A stretch of DNA of 33,071 nt from Mycobacterium sp. 1165178.9. Lineage in GTDB: Bacteria; Actinomycetota; Actinomycetes; Mycobacteriales; Mycobacteriaceae. A program made the position numbers and the translations under genes. Numbering within the stretch: position 1 is the first letter of the stretch; every line of letters starts with the position of its first letter. The stretch lies in assembly GCF_001673555.1 (NCBI RefSeq), contig NZ_LZMB01000517.1, positions 1-33,071 on the forward strand, in the 5' to 3' direction. This document shows positions 6,724 to 14,766 of the stretch, one piece after another. Below the pieces are notes generated by a model. The model was given only the letters and a program-made list of their open reading frames with translations, ran no database searches and had not been told where the DNA came from.

Positions 6724-8328
6724 GTGTTTGGCCTCGAACTGATCGTCGCCCTGGTGTCCACCGTCATCGTCGGGACGGTCATCGGCCGGCGCTATCGCGT
6801 CGGTCCCCCGGTGTTGCTGATCTTTTTGGGCGTCCTGCTGGGACTGATTCCCCACTTCGCGCACATCAAGGTCAACGGCGAGATCGTGCTGCTGCTGTTT
6901 CTTCCGGCGATCCTCTACTGGGAGGGCCTCAACACTAGCTTCCGCGAGATCCGTGCCAACGCGCGCATCATCGTGTTTCTCAGCATCGTCCTGGTGATCG
7001 CCACCGCGGTAGCGGTGTCGTGGACGGCGCGGGCGCTGGGCATGAATTCACACGCCGCCGGCGTCCTGGGCGCGGTGTTGTCGCCCACCGACGCCGCCGC
7101 GGTGGCCGGTCTCGCCAAGAAGCTGCCACGCCGATCGCTGACCGTGCTGAAGGCCGAGAGTCTCATCAACGACGGCACGGCCCTGGTGCTGTTCGCCGTC
7201 AGCGTCAACGTCGCGATCGGTGGGTCGAGGATCACCCCACCCGAGGTGACCGTCCGGTTCATCGTCTCCTACCTCGGCGGGATCGCGGCCGGTCTGCTGG
7301 TCGGTGGAGCGGTGGCGCTGCTGCGCAAGCGAATCGACGCCCCGCAGGAGGAAGGAGCGTTGAGCCTGGTGACGCCGTTCGCGGCCTTCCTGCTGGCCCA
7401 ATCGATGGACTGCAGCGGAGTGGTCGCGGTGATGGTGTCGGCGCTGGTCCTCGCCTACGCCAGCCCGTTGGTTATCCGGGCCCGGTCCCGGCTGCAGGCC
7501 TTCGCCTTCTGGGACATCGCGACATTTCTGCTCAACGGCTCGTTGTGGGTGTTCGTCGGTGTCCAGATCCCGGGAGCGCTGCGCGGCATCGTGGGCGTCG
7601 ACGGCGGGGTCCGGCACGCCGTGTTCGTGGCGCTGGTGATCACCGGCGTGGTGATCGTCTCGCGCATCTTCTGGGGCGAAATCACCACGCTGCTGATTCG
7701 ACTCATCGACCGCCGCCAGGTGCAACGCGAACGCCGGATCAATTGGCGCCAGCGCTTCGTCACCGCCTGGGCGGGATTCCGTGGTGCCGTATCGCTGGCG
7801 GCGGCGTTGGCCGTGCCGATGACAACACTGAGCGGCGCACCGTTCCCCGATCGCAGCATGCTGATCTTCGTCGTGGTCGTCGTCATCCTGGTGACCGTCC
7901 TGGTCCAGGGCAGCACGCTGCCCGCCGTCGTTCGGTGGGCGAACATGCCCGAAGACGCGACCCACGCCCAGGAATTGCATCTGGCGCGCTGCCGGGGGTC
8001 GCAAGCCGCCCTCGAAGCGCTGCCCACGGTCGCCGACGAAGTCGGCATCGGCGACGACCTGAGGCGGCGGCTGCAAAAGGAATACGAGGAAAAGGCGGCG
8101 CTGGTGCTGGCCACCGAGAACGCTGAACCAAACACCCGCATTCTCAAGGGCCGGGAGAAGGTCCGGCGGGTGCGTCTGGGCGTGCTCGAACACAAGCGCC
8201 GGGAAATCACTTCGCTGCGCAATCAAAACCTGATCGACGACATCGTGTTGCGCGAGTTGCAGAACGAGATGGATCTCGAGGAAGTGCAGCTGCTCGCCGC
8301 CGCTGCCGACGAAGACGAGGACGAATAG
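6724..8328 (+). CDS. yjcE: Na+/H+ antiporter, CPA1 family (YjcE)
   Basis: The 534-residue integral membrane protein has about ten to twelve hydrophobic spans to roughly residue 410, followed by a charged cytoplasmic tail of about 110 residues ending in Asp/Glu. CPA1 signatures are clear: LLFLPAILYWEG, the ion-site SPTDAAAVAGL and ESLINDGTALVLF, and WAGFRGAVSLAAALAVP. It should exchange external protons for Na+ (or K+), controlling pH and salt. It corresponds to M. tuberculosis YjcE (Rv2287). The start chosen is GTG at 6724, behind GGCAGGA at about 6710-6716. An ATPase gene follows in the same direction after 9-33 bases, but a functional link is not evident. Confidence 0.93.
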   Translation: MFGLELIVALVSTVIVGTVIGRRYRVGPPVLLIFLGVLLGLIPHFAHIKVNGEIVLLLFLPAILYWEGLNTSFREIRANARIIVFLSIVLVIATAVAVSWTARALGMNSHAAGVLGAVLSPTDAAAVAGLAKKLPRRSLTVLKAESLINDGTALVLFAVSVNVAIGGSRITPPEVTVRFIVSYLGGIAAGLLVGGAVALLRKRIDAPQEEGALSLVTPFAAFLLAQSMDCSGVVAVMVSALVLAYASPLVIRARSRLQAFAFWDIATFLLNGSLWVFVGVQIPGALRGIVGVDGGVRHAVFVALVITGVVIVSRIFWGEITTLLIRLIDRRQVQRERRINWRQRFVTAWAGFRGAVSLAAALAVPMTTLSGAPFPDRSMLIFVVVVVILVTVLVQGSTLPAVVRWANMPEDATHAQELHLARCRGSQAALEALPTVADEVGIGDDLRRRLQKEYEEKAALVLATENAEPNTRILKGREKVRRVRLGVLEHKRREITSLRNQNLIDDIVLRELQNEMDLEEVQLLAAAADEDEDE

Positions 8329-8361
8329 GGCCCGTCGGTGGCCGACCGTACAGTCGGCGCC

Positions 8362-9552
8362 ATGCTGCACACCGTCGCGATCCGTGGCTATCGCTCGCTG
8401 CGCGAGGTGATCCTGCCCCTGGGTCGTCTATCGGTGATCACCGGCGCCAACGGCGCCGGCAAATCCTCGCTGTATCGCGCGCTGCGCCTGCTGGCCGACT
8501 GCGGCCGCGGCGAGGTCATCGGGTCGCTCGCCCGCGAGGGCGGGTTGCAATCGGTGCTGTGGGCCGGTCCCGAGCAGCTAGCCGGCGCTCGACGCTCCGG
8601 GAAGGCCGAGGGCACCGTGCACACCCGGCCCGTTTCACTCGAAATGGGCTTCGCCGCAGATGATTTCGGCTATCTGGTGGATTTGGGCATGCCACAGTCG
8701 GCCGGAAAGTCGGTGTTCGCCCGCGATCCGGAGATCAAACGGGAAGTGCTGTTCGCCGGTCCCGTGCTGCGGTCCAGTACGACGCTGGTGCGCCGGTCGC
8801 GCGTCTTCGCCGAGGCCAGCGCGGACTCCGGCAGCGGTTTCGACGAATTGTCCCGATCCCTGCCGTCCTACCACAGCGTGCTCGCCGAATACGCCCACCC
8901 GCACGCGCTTCCCGAGCTCGCCGCCGTGCGAGAACGGCTGCGCGGCTGGCGGTTCTACGACGGCTTCCGAGTCGACGCGGGAGCGCCCGCGCGGCACCCG
9001 CAGGTGGGCACCCGCACCCCGGTGCTCTCCGACGACGGCAGTGACCTGGCGGCCGCGATCCAGACGATCCTCGAGTCGGGATTCGACGACCTGAACCGCG
9101 CCGTGGCCGAGGCATTCGACGGTGCCACCGTCTCGGTCGCCATCCATGACGGGTTGTTCGACCTCCAACTGCGGCAACGCGGCATGCTGCGCGCGTTGCG
9201 ATCGGCCGAATTATCCGACGGCACACTGCGTTTCCTGCTGTGGGCCGCGGCCCTGTTGAGCCCGCAACCGCCCTCCCTGATGGTGCTCAACGAACCGGAA
9301 ACCTCGCTGCACCCCGACCTGGTTGCACCGCTGGCGTCGCTGATCCGCACCACCGCCGCCAAGACGCAAGTCGTGGTGGTCACCCATTCCCGGTCGCTGC
9401 TCGACTTTCTCGATACGACGCCGGTCGCAGACATAGAGGACGCCACCGAAGGCCAGGCCGTCGAGATCGAGCTGTTCAAGGACTGGGGCGAAACACGCAT
9501 CAGCGGCCAGACTTTGATGACGACGCCCCGGTGGGATTGGGGCACTCGCTAG
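8362..9552 (+). CDS. Orphan AAA ATPase (RecF/OLD-like, no TOPRIM)
   Basis: The 396-residue protein begins at the first strand of an ABC-type ATPase (MLHTVAIRGYRSL). Walker A is GANGAGKS (residues 28-35). A degenerate Walker B is LMVLNEPETSLHP, with Asn310 where Asp is usual and Glu311 as the likely catalytic base. The H-loop is VVVVTHSRSLLD. The middle replaces the coiled coil with about 200 residues of mixed sequence. This is the OLD/AAA_21 style seen in DNA-repair and defence ATPases, but no nuclease or TOPRIM domain is attached and no effector gene is adjacent. A GTG at 8338 would add eight residues. The specific role is unknown. Confidence 0.85.
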   Translation: MLHTVAIRGYRSLREVILPLGRLSVITGANGAGKSSLYRALRLLADCGRGEVIGSLAREGGLQSVLWAGPEQLAGARRSGKAEGTVHTRPVSLEMGFAADDFGYLVDLGMPQSAGKSVFARDPEIKREVLFAGPVLRSSTTLVRRSRVFAEASADSGSGFDELSRSLPSYHSVLAEYAHPHALPELAAVRERLRGWRFYDGFRVDAGAPARHPQVGTRTPVLSDDGSDLAAAIQTILESGFDDLNRAVAEAFDGATVSVAIHDGLFDLQLRQRGMLRALRSAELSDGTLRFLLWAAALLSPQPPSLMVLNEPETSLHPDLVAPLASLIRTTAAKTQVVVVTHSRSLLDFLDTTPVADIEDATEGQAVEIELFKDWGETRISGQTLMTTPRWDWGTR

Positions 9553-9603
9553 TCGCTCTTGGCTTCGCCGCCGGTGCTGACCGTCGCCGCGAATCCTGCC
9601 GTC

Positions 9604-9658
9604 GAGCGTGCATCCTGGGCGGCCCTGCCCGGCGTGTCGCCGCCGTAGCTGCACACTC
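9604..9658. repeat. Imperfect inverted repeat GAGCGTGCA / TGCACACTC
   Basis: GAGCGTGCA at 9604-9612 faces TGCACACTC at 9650-9658, matching with one wobble position over 9 bases. It resembles the GAGTGTGCGG hairpins at 22243-22298 in base content and in its intergenic, gene-end location. A dispersed mycobacterial palindromic element or a terminator is possible. Confidence 0.35.
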
Positions 9659-9682
9659 AACGCCATGTACGCACATTCACCA

Positions 9683-9720
9683 CAAGATTGCCCGTCAGGC
9701 AATCTTGCCCAGTAGGCAAG
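9683..9720. promoter_or_regulatory. Two overlapping TetR-type operators
   Basis: A perfect 10-base inverted repeat (CAAGATTGCC, 9683-9692, and its complement at 9698-9707) has a 5-base spacer. It overlaps a second dyad, CTTGCC (9704-9709) and GGCAAG (9715-9720), also with a 5-base spacer. The shared core is TTGCC-N5-GGCAA, repeated 22 bases apart centre to centre. The array ends 20 bases before the TetR start, so it is most likely the regulator's own operator and also controls the monooxygenase behind it. Confidence 0.75.
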
Positions 9721-9740
9721 TTTGGCGTACGTTGGTCGGC

Positions 9741-10373
9741 ATGACCGGGCTCCGTGAGCGCAAGAAGGCCGACACCCGGCGCGCGCTCAGTGATGCCGCG
9801 CTGCGGCTGGCTTTCGAACGCGGTCTGGAAAACGTGACGCGGGAAGACGTCGCCAACATGGCCGGCGTCTCGCTGCGCACGTTCAATAACTACTTCAGCG
9901 GCAAGTACGAGGCGCTCGCCTACCGGCAAGCCGAACGCGTGCGACGCAGCGTTGCCGTGCTGCGACAGCGCCCTTCGGACGAACCGCTGTGGACCGCCCT
10001 CACCCATGCCGTGCTGGAACCCTTGGAAGAGGACTTCGGCGACGTGTATGGCGAGGAGAACCGCGCGCCCAGCCGGCAAGAGCTTGTCGAGGTCCGAAGG
10101 CTGGTCATGCACCCACAGGTGCGGAACTCGGTGCCACACAACCTGTTCGACGAGTTGCTCCACGTGATCGCCGAACGTACGGCGACCGACCCCGACCGCG
10201 ACCTGTACCCACGATTGGTGATGTCCGTCGTACGCGCCGTCGGTGATGCCGCCGCCGACGCCTATGTGCGGGCCGACCCGCCGGTGGCCATCACCACGCT
10301 GATCCGCGAGGGCTTCGCCGCCGTCAGCGCTGGGCTACCCGAACCTGCCAGGGAGAAGGCGCGCCATGACTGA
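9741..10373 (+). CDS. TetR-family repressor
   Basis: This 210-residue regulator has the TetR helix-turn-helix at about residues 10-57 (LRLAFERGLENVTREDVANM, then AGVSLRTFNNYFSGKYEAL). Its ligand-binding half is helical, without recognisable contact residues. The ATG at 9741 directly follows two palindromes that form a strong candidate autoregulatory operator. The stop TGA overlaps the start of the FAD monooxygenase gene in ATGACTGA, so the pair is translationally coupled. By analogy with similar pairs, the ligand is probably an aromatic compound or antibiotic that the monooxygenase oxidises; that is inference. Confidence 0.93.
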   Translation: MTGLRERKKADTRRALSDAALRLAFERGLENVTREDVANMAGVSLRTFNNYFSGKYEALAYRQAERVRRSVAVLRQRPSDEPLWTALTHAVLEPLEEDFGDVYGEENRAPSRQELVEVRRLVMHPQVRNSVPHNLFDELLHVIAERTATDPDRDLYPRLVMSVVRAVGDAAADAYVRADPPVAITTLIREGFAAVSAGLPEPAREKARHD

Positions 10374-11889
10374 CGAACATTCCGACGTCGTCATCGCCGG
10401 CGCGGGGCCCAACGGGCTGCTGCTCGCGTGCGAGCTGGGGCTGACTGGGATCAGGCCCGTCGTGCTCGACGTCCTGCCGGGACCCAGCTCCGAGCCGAAA
10501 GCCAACGGCCTTGTCGGACAGATCATCCGGCTGCTCGACATGCGCGGGCTGTATCAGACCTTCGCCGGTGACGACGCGCCTCCACGCCCAAACCCTGGAT
10601 GGATTTTCGCGGCCATGGGGCTGAACTTCTCGGAGGTGACCGACAACCCGATGTATGTGCTGGCCATGCAGCAGCCCCGGTTGGTGCGGCTGCTGGAAAA
10701 GCGGGCCCGCGACCTCGGGGTTGATCTGCGTTGGGGCCATGGACTCGTCGACATCGAACAGAACACGGAATCGGTTGCGCTGACGGTCTCGTCGCCCGAG
10801 CGCGAGTACACCATCGCCGCCGGCTACGCCGTCGGCGCCGACGGTGGCCGCAGCCTGGTCCGCAAGAGGCTCGGCATCGACTTTCCCGGCTTCACATCGC
10901 CAATGGTCGCCCGGCTGGCTCACGTGCATATCCCCGACGAGCTCCACCGAGCCTACAGCCGTATCGAAATTCCAGGATTCGGACTGCTTCCCTTCGGCCA
11001 CAGCCGCTTTGACCGGGGCGGGATCATCTACGCCGAATTCGAGCCGGGCCGATCGCTGCTCGGGACCCTCGAGTTCGGCCCTCCAGTCCCCGACGTTCCC
11101 ATGACTTTGACCGAACTCCGCGACAGCGCACGGCGCGTTCTCGGCGTCGACATCCCGTTCGAGGAGCCGAAAGACGCAGGGCCGCACGCCCTTCGCCGGA
11201 TCAACGGGCAAAACACCCGCCACGCCGAGCGCTACCGTGATGGCCGAGTCCTGCTGCTCGGTGACGCCGCGCACGTGCATAGCCCATTGGGCGGCCCGGG
11301 CTTGAATCTGGGCCTGCAAGACACCATGAACCTGGGCTGGAAGCTGGCGGCCGCGGTCAACGGCACGGCCCCGGCCGGATTGCTCGACACCTACCAGTCC
11401 GAGCGTTACCCGGTGGGTCAGCGCGTGATGATGCACTCGCTGGCGCAGCTCGCCCTCATGGCGCCGGGGCCCGAGGTCGCCGCACTGCGAACGTTGTTGG
11501 GCGAGCTCCTCACGTTCCCCGCCGCGCAAAGGCACATGGCAGCGCTGCTGGCCGGCGCCGACGTGCCGTATGACGTCGGCGACGATCACCCGCTGTCGGG
11601 CTGGCTCGTGCCTGACCTGACGCTTGATGACGGTCGACGGGTCGCCGAACTACTCCACGATGGCCGCCCAGTTCTGCTCGACCTTGACGGAGGCTTCGCG
11701 GACACGGCGCGTGGCTGGGCAGATCGAGTCGACACCGTCAGCGCGAGCATCGCTGGCGGACCCGCCGAGGCGATGCTGATTCGCCCCGATGGATACGTCG
11801 CCTGGGCGGCCGACGAACTCGGCTCGTCTCAGGAAGCGGCCCTACGTGCGGCGCTACAGCGCTGGTTCGGGCCGCAGACGGACGGATAA
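10366..11889 (+). CDS. FAD-dependent aromatic monooxygenase, Rox-like
   Basis: The 507-residue class A flavoprotein uses NAD(P)H and O2 to hydroxylate an aromatic ring. The FAD-binding GAGPNG is at residues 12-17, a DG segment (VGADGGRSLVRK) is in the middle, and GDAAHVHSPLGGPGLNLG binds the flavin ring side. The thioredoxin-like C-terminal extension ends in LIRPDGYVAWAADE and a closing QRWFG. This layout is that of the rifampicin monooxygenase Rox and of polyketide hydroxylases such as PgaE. Resistance or catabolism are both possible. It starts inside the TetR gene (8-base overlap) and is presumably repressed by it. The substrate cannot be read from sequence. Confidence 0.9.
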   Translation: MTDEHSDVVIAGAGPNGLLLACELGLTGIRPVVLDVLPGPSSEPKANGLVGQIIRLLDMRGLYQTFAGDDAPPRPNPGWIFAAMGLNFSEVTDNPMYVLAMQQPRLVRLLEKRARDLGVDLRWGHGLVDIEQNTESVALTVSSPEREYTIAAGYAVGADGGRSLVRKRLGIDFPGFTSPMVARLAHVHIPDELHRAYSRIEIPGFGLLPFGHSRFDRGGIIYAEFEPGRSLLGTLEFGPPVPDVPMTLTELRDSARRVLGVDIPFEEPKDAGPHALRRINGQNTRHAERYRDGRVLLLGDAAHVHSPLGGPGLNLGLQDTMNLGWKLAAAVNGTAPAGLLDTYQSERYPVGQRVMMHSLAQLALMAPGPEVAALRTLLGELLTFPAAQRHMAALLAGADVPYDVGDDHPLSGWLVPDLTLDDGRRVAELLHDGRPVLLDLDGGFADTARGWADRVDTVSASIAGGPAEAMLIRPDGYVAWAADELGSSQEAALRAALQRWFGPQTDG

Positions 11890-11978
11890 CGGCGCACCGA
11901 AGTGAAGTTCACACAGAGTTCAGGCACGCGACGGTTCAGCATTGATGGGTGCACACGCGCACCGCGTGTCCTCACGTT

Positions 11979-13124
11979 ATGCGCGTTGTACAGGTCGCCA
12001 ATTTCTACGGCCCTCGCTCCGGCGGCCTCCGCACCGCGATCGACCGGCTGGGCGCGGAATATTGCGCCGCGGGGCACGAAGTCTTCTTGATCGTTCCCGG
12101 CCAGCACGCTGAGCGCGCCCAGCTGTACACCGGCGTCGTGCGAATCACCCTGCCGGCCCGCCTGATTCCCTTGACCGGTGGTTATCGTGCGGTGATGCCG
12201 GGCCCGGTGAAGGCGCTGCTGGCCGCGCTGCGACCCGACGCATTGGAGGTTTCGGATCGCCTCACCCTGCGATCACTGGGGCGGTGGGGCCGTGACTTCG
12301 GCGCCACGACGGTGATGATCTCCCATGAGCGTTTGGATCGCCTTGTCGGACAGATCCTTCCGCGAAGGGCCGCACAAAGGTTCGCCGACGTGGCCAACGC
12401 GCGCACCGCCGCGAACTATGACACCATCGTGTGCACCACCGGTTTCGCGCGCGAGGAATTCGACCGCATCGGCGCCGACAACACCGTCACGGTGCCGCTT
12501 GGTGTGGACCTGCAGACGTTTCACCCGCGCCACCACTCCTATTTGGTGCGCGAGCAGTGGGCCGCGCCAACGCAGATGCTGCTGGTCCACTGCGGGCGAC
12601 TGTCGGTGGAAAAGCGCGTCGACCGCAGCATCGACGCGCTCGGCGAGCTGTACCACGCCGGTGTCGACGCGCGACTGGTGGTCGTGGGCGAGGGTCCATT
12701 GCGGTCCAGGCTGGAGCGACAGGCCGCGCGGCTGCCGATCGACTTCACCGGTTTCGTCTCCGATCGCAACACGGTGGCGCAGCTCCTGGCGTCGGCCGAT
12801 GTGACGCTGGCGCCTGGCCCGCACGAGACTTTTGGGCTGGCCGCGCTCGAATCGCTGGCGTGCGGAACCCCAGCCGTGGTCTCACGCACGTCGGCGCTCA
12901 ACGAGATCATCACCCCGGACAGCGGCGCGTCGGCCGACAATGACCCAGCCGCCATCGCAAAAGCGGTCAGCGCCATCGTCAGTCGCCCCGAACGCCAGCG
13001 GCGCATCTCTGCGCGACGTCGCGCCGAGGACTTTACCTGGCATCGCGCCGCGACCGGCATGCTGGCGTCCTTGGGCGCACCGGCATTCGACGACCCGCGC
13101 GGCGATTCCGAGCAGACCGCATAG
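11979..13124 (+). CDS. pimC: Alpha-mannosyltransferase PimC (GT4)
   Basis: The 381-residue GT-B glycosyltransferase closely matches PimC of M. tuberculosis CDC1551, which adds the third mannose to phosphatidylinositol mannosides. It begins MRVVQVANFYGPRSGGLRTA, and the E-x7-E donor-site motif is ETFGLAALE in the C-terminal lobe. GDP-mannose or polyprenyl-phosphomannose is the expected donor. I chose ATG at 11979 over a GTG 30 bases upstream because it gives the family length and N-terminus. H37Rv lacks this gene, so its retention here is noteworthy. Neighbours do not explain it: a monooxygenase gene precedes it by 89 bases and an opposing gene follows after 2 bases. Confidence 0.92.
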   Translation: MRVVQVANFYGPRSGGLRTAIDRLGAEYCAAGHEVFLIVPGQHAERAQLYTGVVRITLPARLIPLTGGYRAVMPGPVKALLAALRPDALEVSDRLTLRSLGRWGRDFGATTVMISHERLDRLVGQILPRRAAQRFADVANARTAANYDTIVCTTGFAREEFDRIGADNTVTVPLGVDLQTFHPRHHSYLVREQWAAPTQMLLVHCGRLSVEKRVDRSIDALGELYHAGVDARLVVVGEGPLRSRLERQAARLPIDFTGFVSDRNTVAQLLASADVTLAPGPHETFGLAALESLACGTPAVVSRTSALNEIITPDSGASADNDPAAIAKAVSAIVSRPERQRRISARRRAEDFTWHRAATGMLASLGAPAFDDPRGDSEQTA

Positions 13125-13126
13125 GG

Positions 13127-13588
13127 TCAGAAGTCCGAGGCCGCCCACGTCCCCGGCGGGTACGGCGGAACTTGTCCGGCGAAGGCGCCATCGGTAAGCG
13201 CGCAGAGGGTGTCGGAGATGGTTTCGGCGTTCGCTAGGACCTTGGGCTTTGCGCCTGGCTCGACATGGGCGATCACCGCCCGCCAGGAGTAGCCGATTCC
13301 GCCGTGTTCGTACCAGAGGAACCAGTCGCCGCCGTGATTGCCCGCGCGAATCAGGCGCCGAAACGGCGCGTTTGGATCGCTGACCGAATCGCCGGAATTG
13401 AATGGAGCCCCGATATCGGCCATCGGCGGCAGGAGTTTGACGAGCTCAGGCGGCACTTGAGCGATGTGCTGCACTTCCTGCACGGGAGTCGTCAAGGCAC
13501 ACTTGACGTTTGGCATCGCGGCGGCCGGTTGCGCCAATGCGACAGCGGATGCGGCGCCTATGAGGACCAAGGTAGGGGCCCGTGTCAC
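13127..13588 (-). CDS. Small exported protein of unknown function
   Basis: The 153-residue protein has a Sec-type signal peptide (TRAPTLVLIGAASAVALAQ, cleavage likely after PAAA near residue 24) and two cysteines in the mature part (VKCALTT; DTLCALTD) that could form a disulfide. The mature sequence has Trp/Tyr-rich strands (GGDWFLWYEHGGIGYSW), and I do not recognise a family. Its GTG start overlaps the stop of the upstream dehydrogenase gene in GTGA, so the two are translationally coupled. Its stop lies 2 bases from the pimC stop. The role is unknown, but it is made together with a DapB-like enzyme. Confidence 0.82.
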   Translation of the reverse strand: MTRAPTLVLIGAASAVALAQPAAAMPNVKCALTTPVQEVQHIAQVPPELVKLLPPMADIGAPFNSGDSVSDPNAPFRRLIRAGNHGGDWFLWYEHGGIGYSWRAVIAHVEPGAKPKVLANAETISDTLCALTDGAFAGQVPPYPPGTWAASDF

Positions 13589-14655
13589 GATGTGCCGTCC
13601 ATACTCGAGGACACCTTCGCCCCAACGACGACGTCGAGCGCGCTGAGGACGCCGGGTTGCGCCGCGCAGACCGAAGGGATCGCGTTCAGCACGCGGGCAG
13701 CGGTAGCCGTCGAGCCGGGCAAGTCTCCGCCGTTGAGGGCGAAATCAAGCTGTATCGGCGGCTCCCCGTCGATCGTGATCCGGGTCAATCGGCGAACGGC
13801 ACTACCCGCCGCGATGGCGGGCTGCCAGTCTTCTACCGGTTCATCGGGCATCGACCAGATCGACGAGAACTGCACGCGCGGTTCACCGTTCACGACGCCC
13901 TCGAATCGCATCCGCACGCTGGCTATCGTGCCGGCGGGAATTTCGCCGGCAGCGAAGCTGTAGCGACGTTCGGCGAGGGCGACATCGCGATGCTCATGGA
14001 CCCCGTCCACGGCCCACCCGAGCCCCTGACCCAGGAGTCGCAACGGCGGCGCGATATGGCCGATCATCGCCCCCGCAGGGAAGAGCTCGGCATCTTGTTC
14101 TAGGCTGCGCCCAAAGCCCATCATCGCGAAGAATCCCGGGACCCGATAGGCGCCGCAGGGAATGCGTTCTTGAATAACCACTTTCGCCGGCCGATCGGTC
14201 ATACTTGCCGCGTGCACGGCGAGGATGTCGCTGGTAATGCCGGTAGCGAACAATGAACTCCTGCCTCGATGGCACGCCTCGTCGAGCCGCTCACGCGCTG
14301 AGTCCTCGAGCGACGGCGGATGGAACAGCGCCAAGAAGGACGGCGTGACGACATTCTTTCCGCTTGCCAGGAACGCACACAAGTCGTCTACGACTTCGTT
14401 GCTGTCCCGACCGGATGCTGTGGCGAAGTAGGTCACGCAGTCAGCGTCAACCGCGAGAAAATCCTCTAGACTGCCGACGGTCTCAACGCCGGCTGCGCAT
14501 TCGCCAACCAGGTCGCCCGAATCTCGGCCGACCTTGTCACGACCATGCACCAGGTGCGCAACCAGGTCGAGATGCGGTGACCGAAGGATTTTTCGCAGCG
14601 CGATTGACCCGGTATAACCGGTGCCCACGTGCGCCACACGATATTTTGCGCCCAC
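13585..14655 (-). CDS. DapB-like NAD(P)-dependent dehydrogenase, paralogue A
   Basis: This 356-residue protein has an N-terminal Rossmann fold (HVGTGYTGSIALRKI) and a central DapB-like segment, as in 2,4-diaminopentanoate dehydrogenase-type proteins that are abundant in mycobacteria. The C-terminus carries the family signature ARVLNAIPSVCAAQPGVLS. The same family is found intact at 26755 and as a remnant at 26336. The substrate is unknown; an amino acid or steroid-related ketone/imine is a guess. The GTG at 14655 is preceded by CAGGAG. It is cotranscribed with the downstream small exported protein (4-base overlap) and is divergent from sseB. Confidence 0.86.
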   Translation of the reverse strand: MGAKYRVAHVGTGYTGSIALRKILRSPHLDLVAHLVHGRDKVGRDSGDLVGECAAGVETVGSLEDFLAVDADCVTYFATASGRDSNEVVDDLCAFLASGKNVVTPSFLALFHPPSLEDSARERLDEACHRGRSSLFATGITSDILAVHAASMTDRPAKVVIQERIPCGAYRVPGFFAMMGFGRSLEQDAELFPAGAMIGHIAPPLRLLGQGLGWAVDGVHEHRDVALAERRYSFAAGEIPAGTIASVRMRFEGVVNGEPRVQFSSIWSMPDEPVEDWQPAIAAGSAVRRLTRITIDGEPPIQLDFALNGGDLPGSTATAARVLNAIPSVCAAQPGVLSALDVVVGAKVSSSMDGTS

Positions 14656-14766
14656 TGCGGCTCCTGTTTGCTCTGCTGCCCATCAGCACACTACGTCACC
14701 CTTTGCTGGAAAGAGACGCTTTCAACCAGGCGATTAGGCTCGCTGCAGGCCGACAAGGAGGATCCG

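Noticed and set aside
9240-9740. Long upstream extension of the TetR frame
   Set aside because: It is the shadow of the ATPase gene and crosses the operator array; the TetR domain begins at the ATG at 9741.
14629-14766. 46-residue N-terminal extension of SseB from an upstream ATG
   Set aside because: It is Cys-rich, unlike the family, and overlaps the divergent gene's start; TTG at 14767 has AAGGAG and gives the family length of 284.
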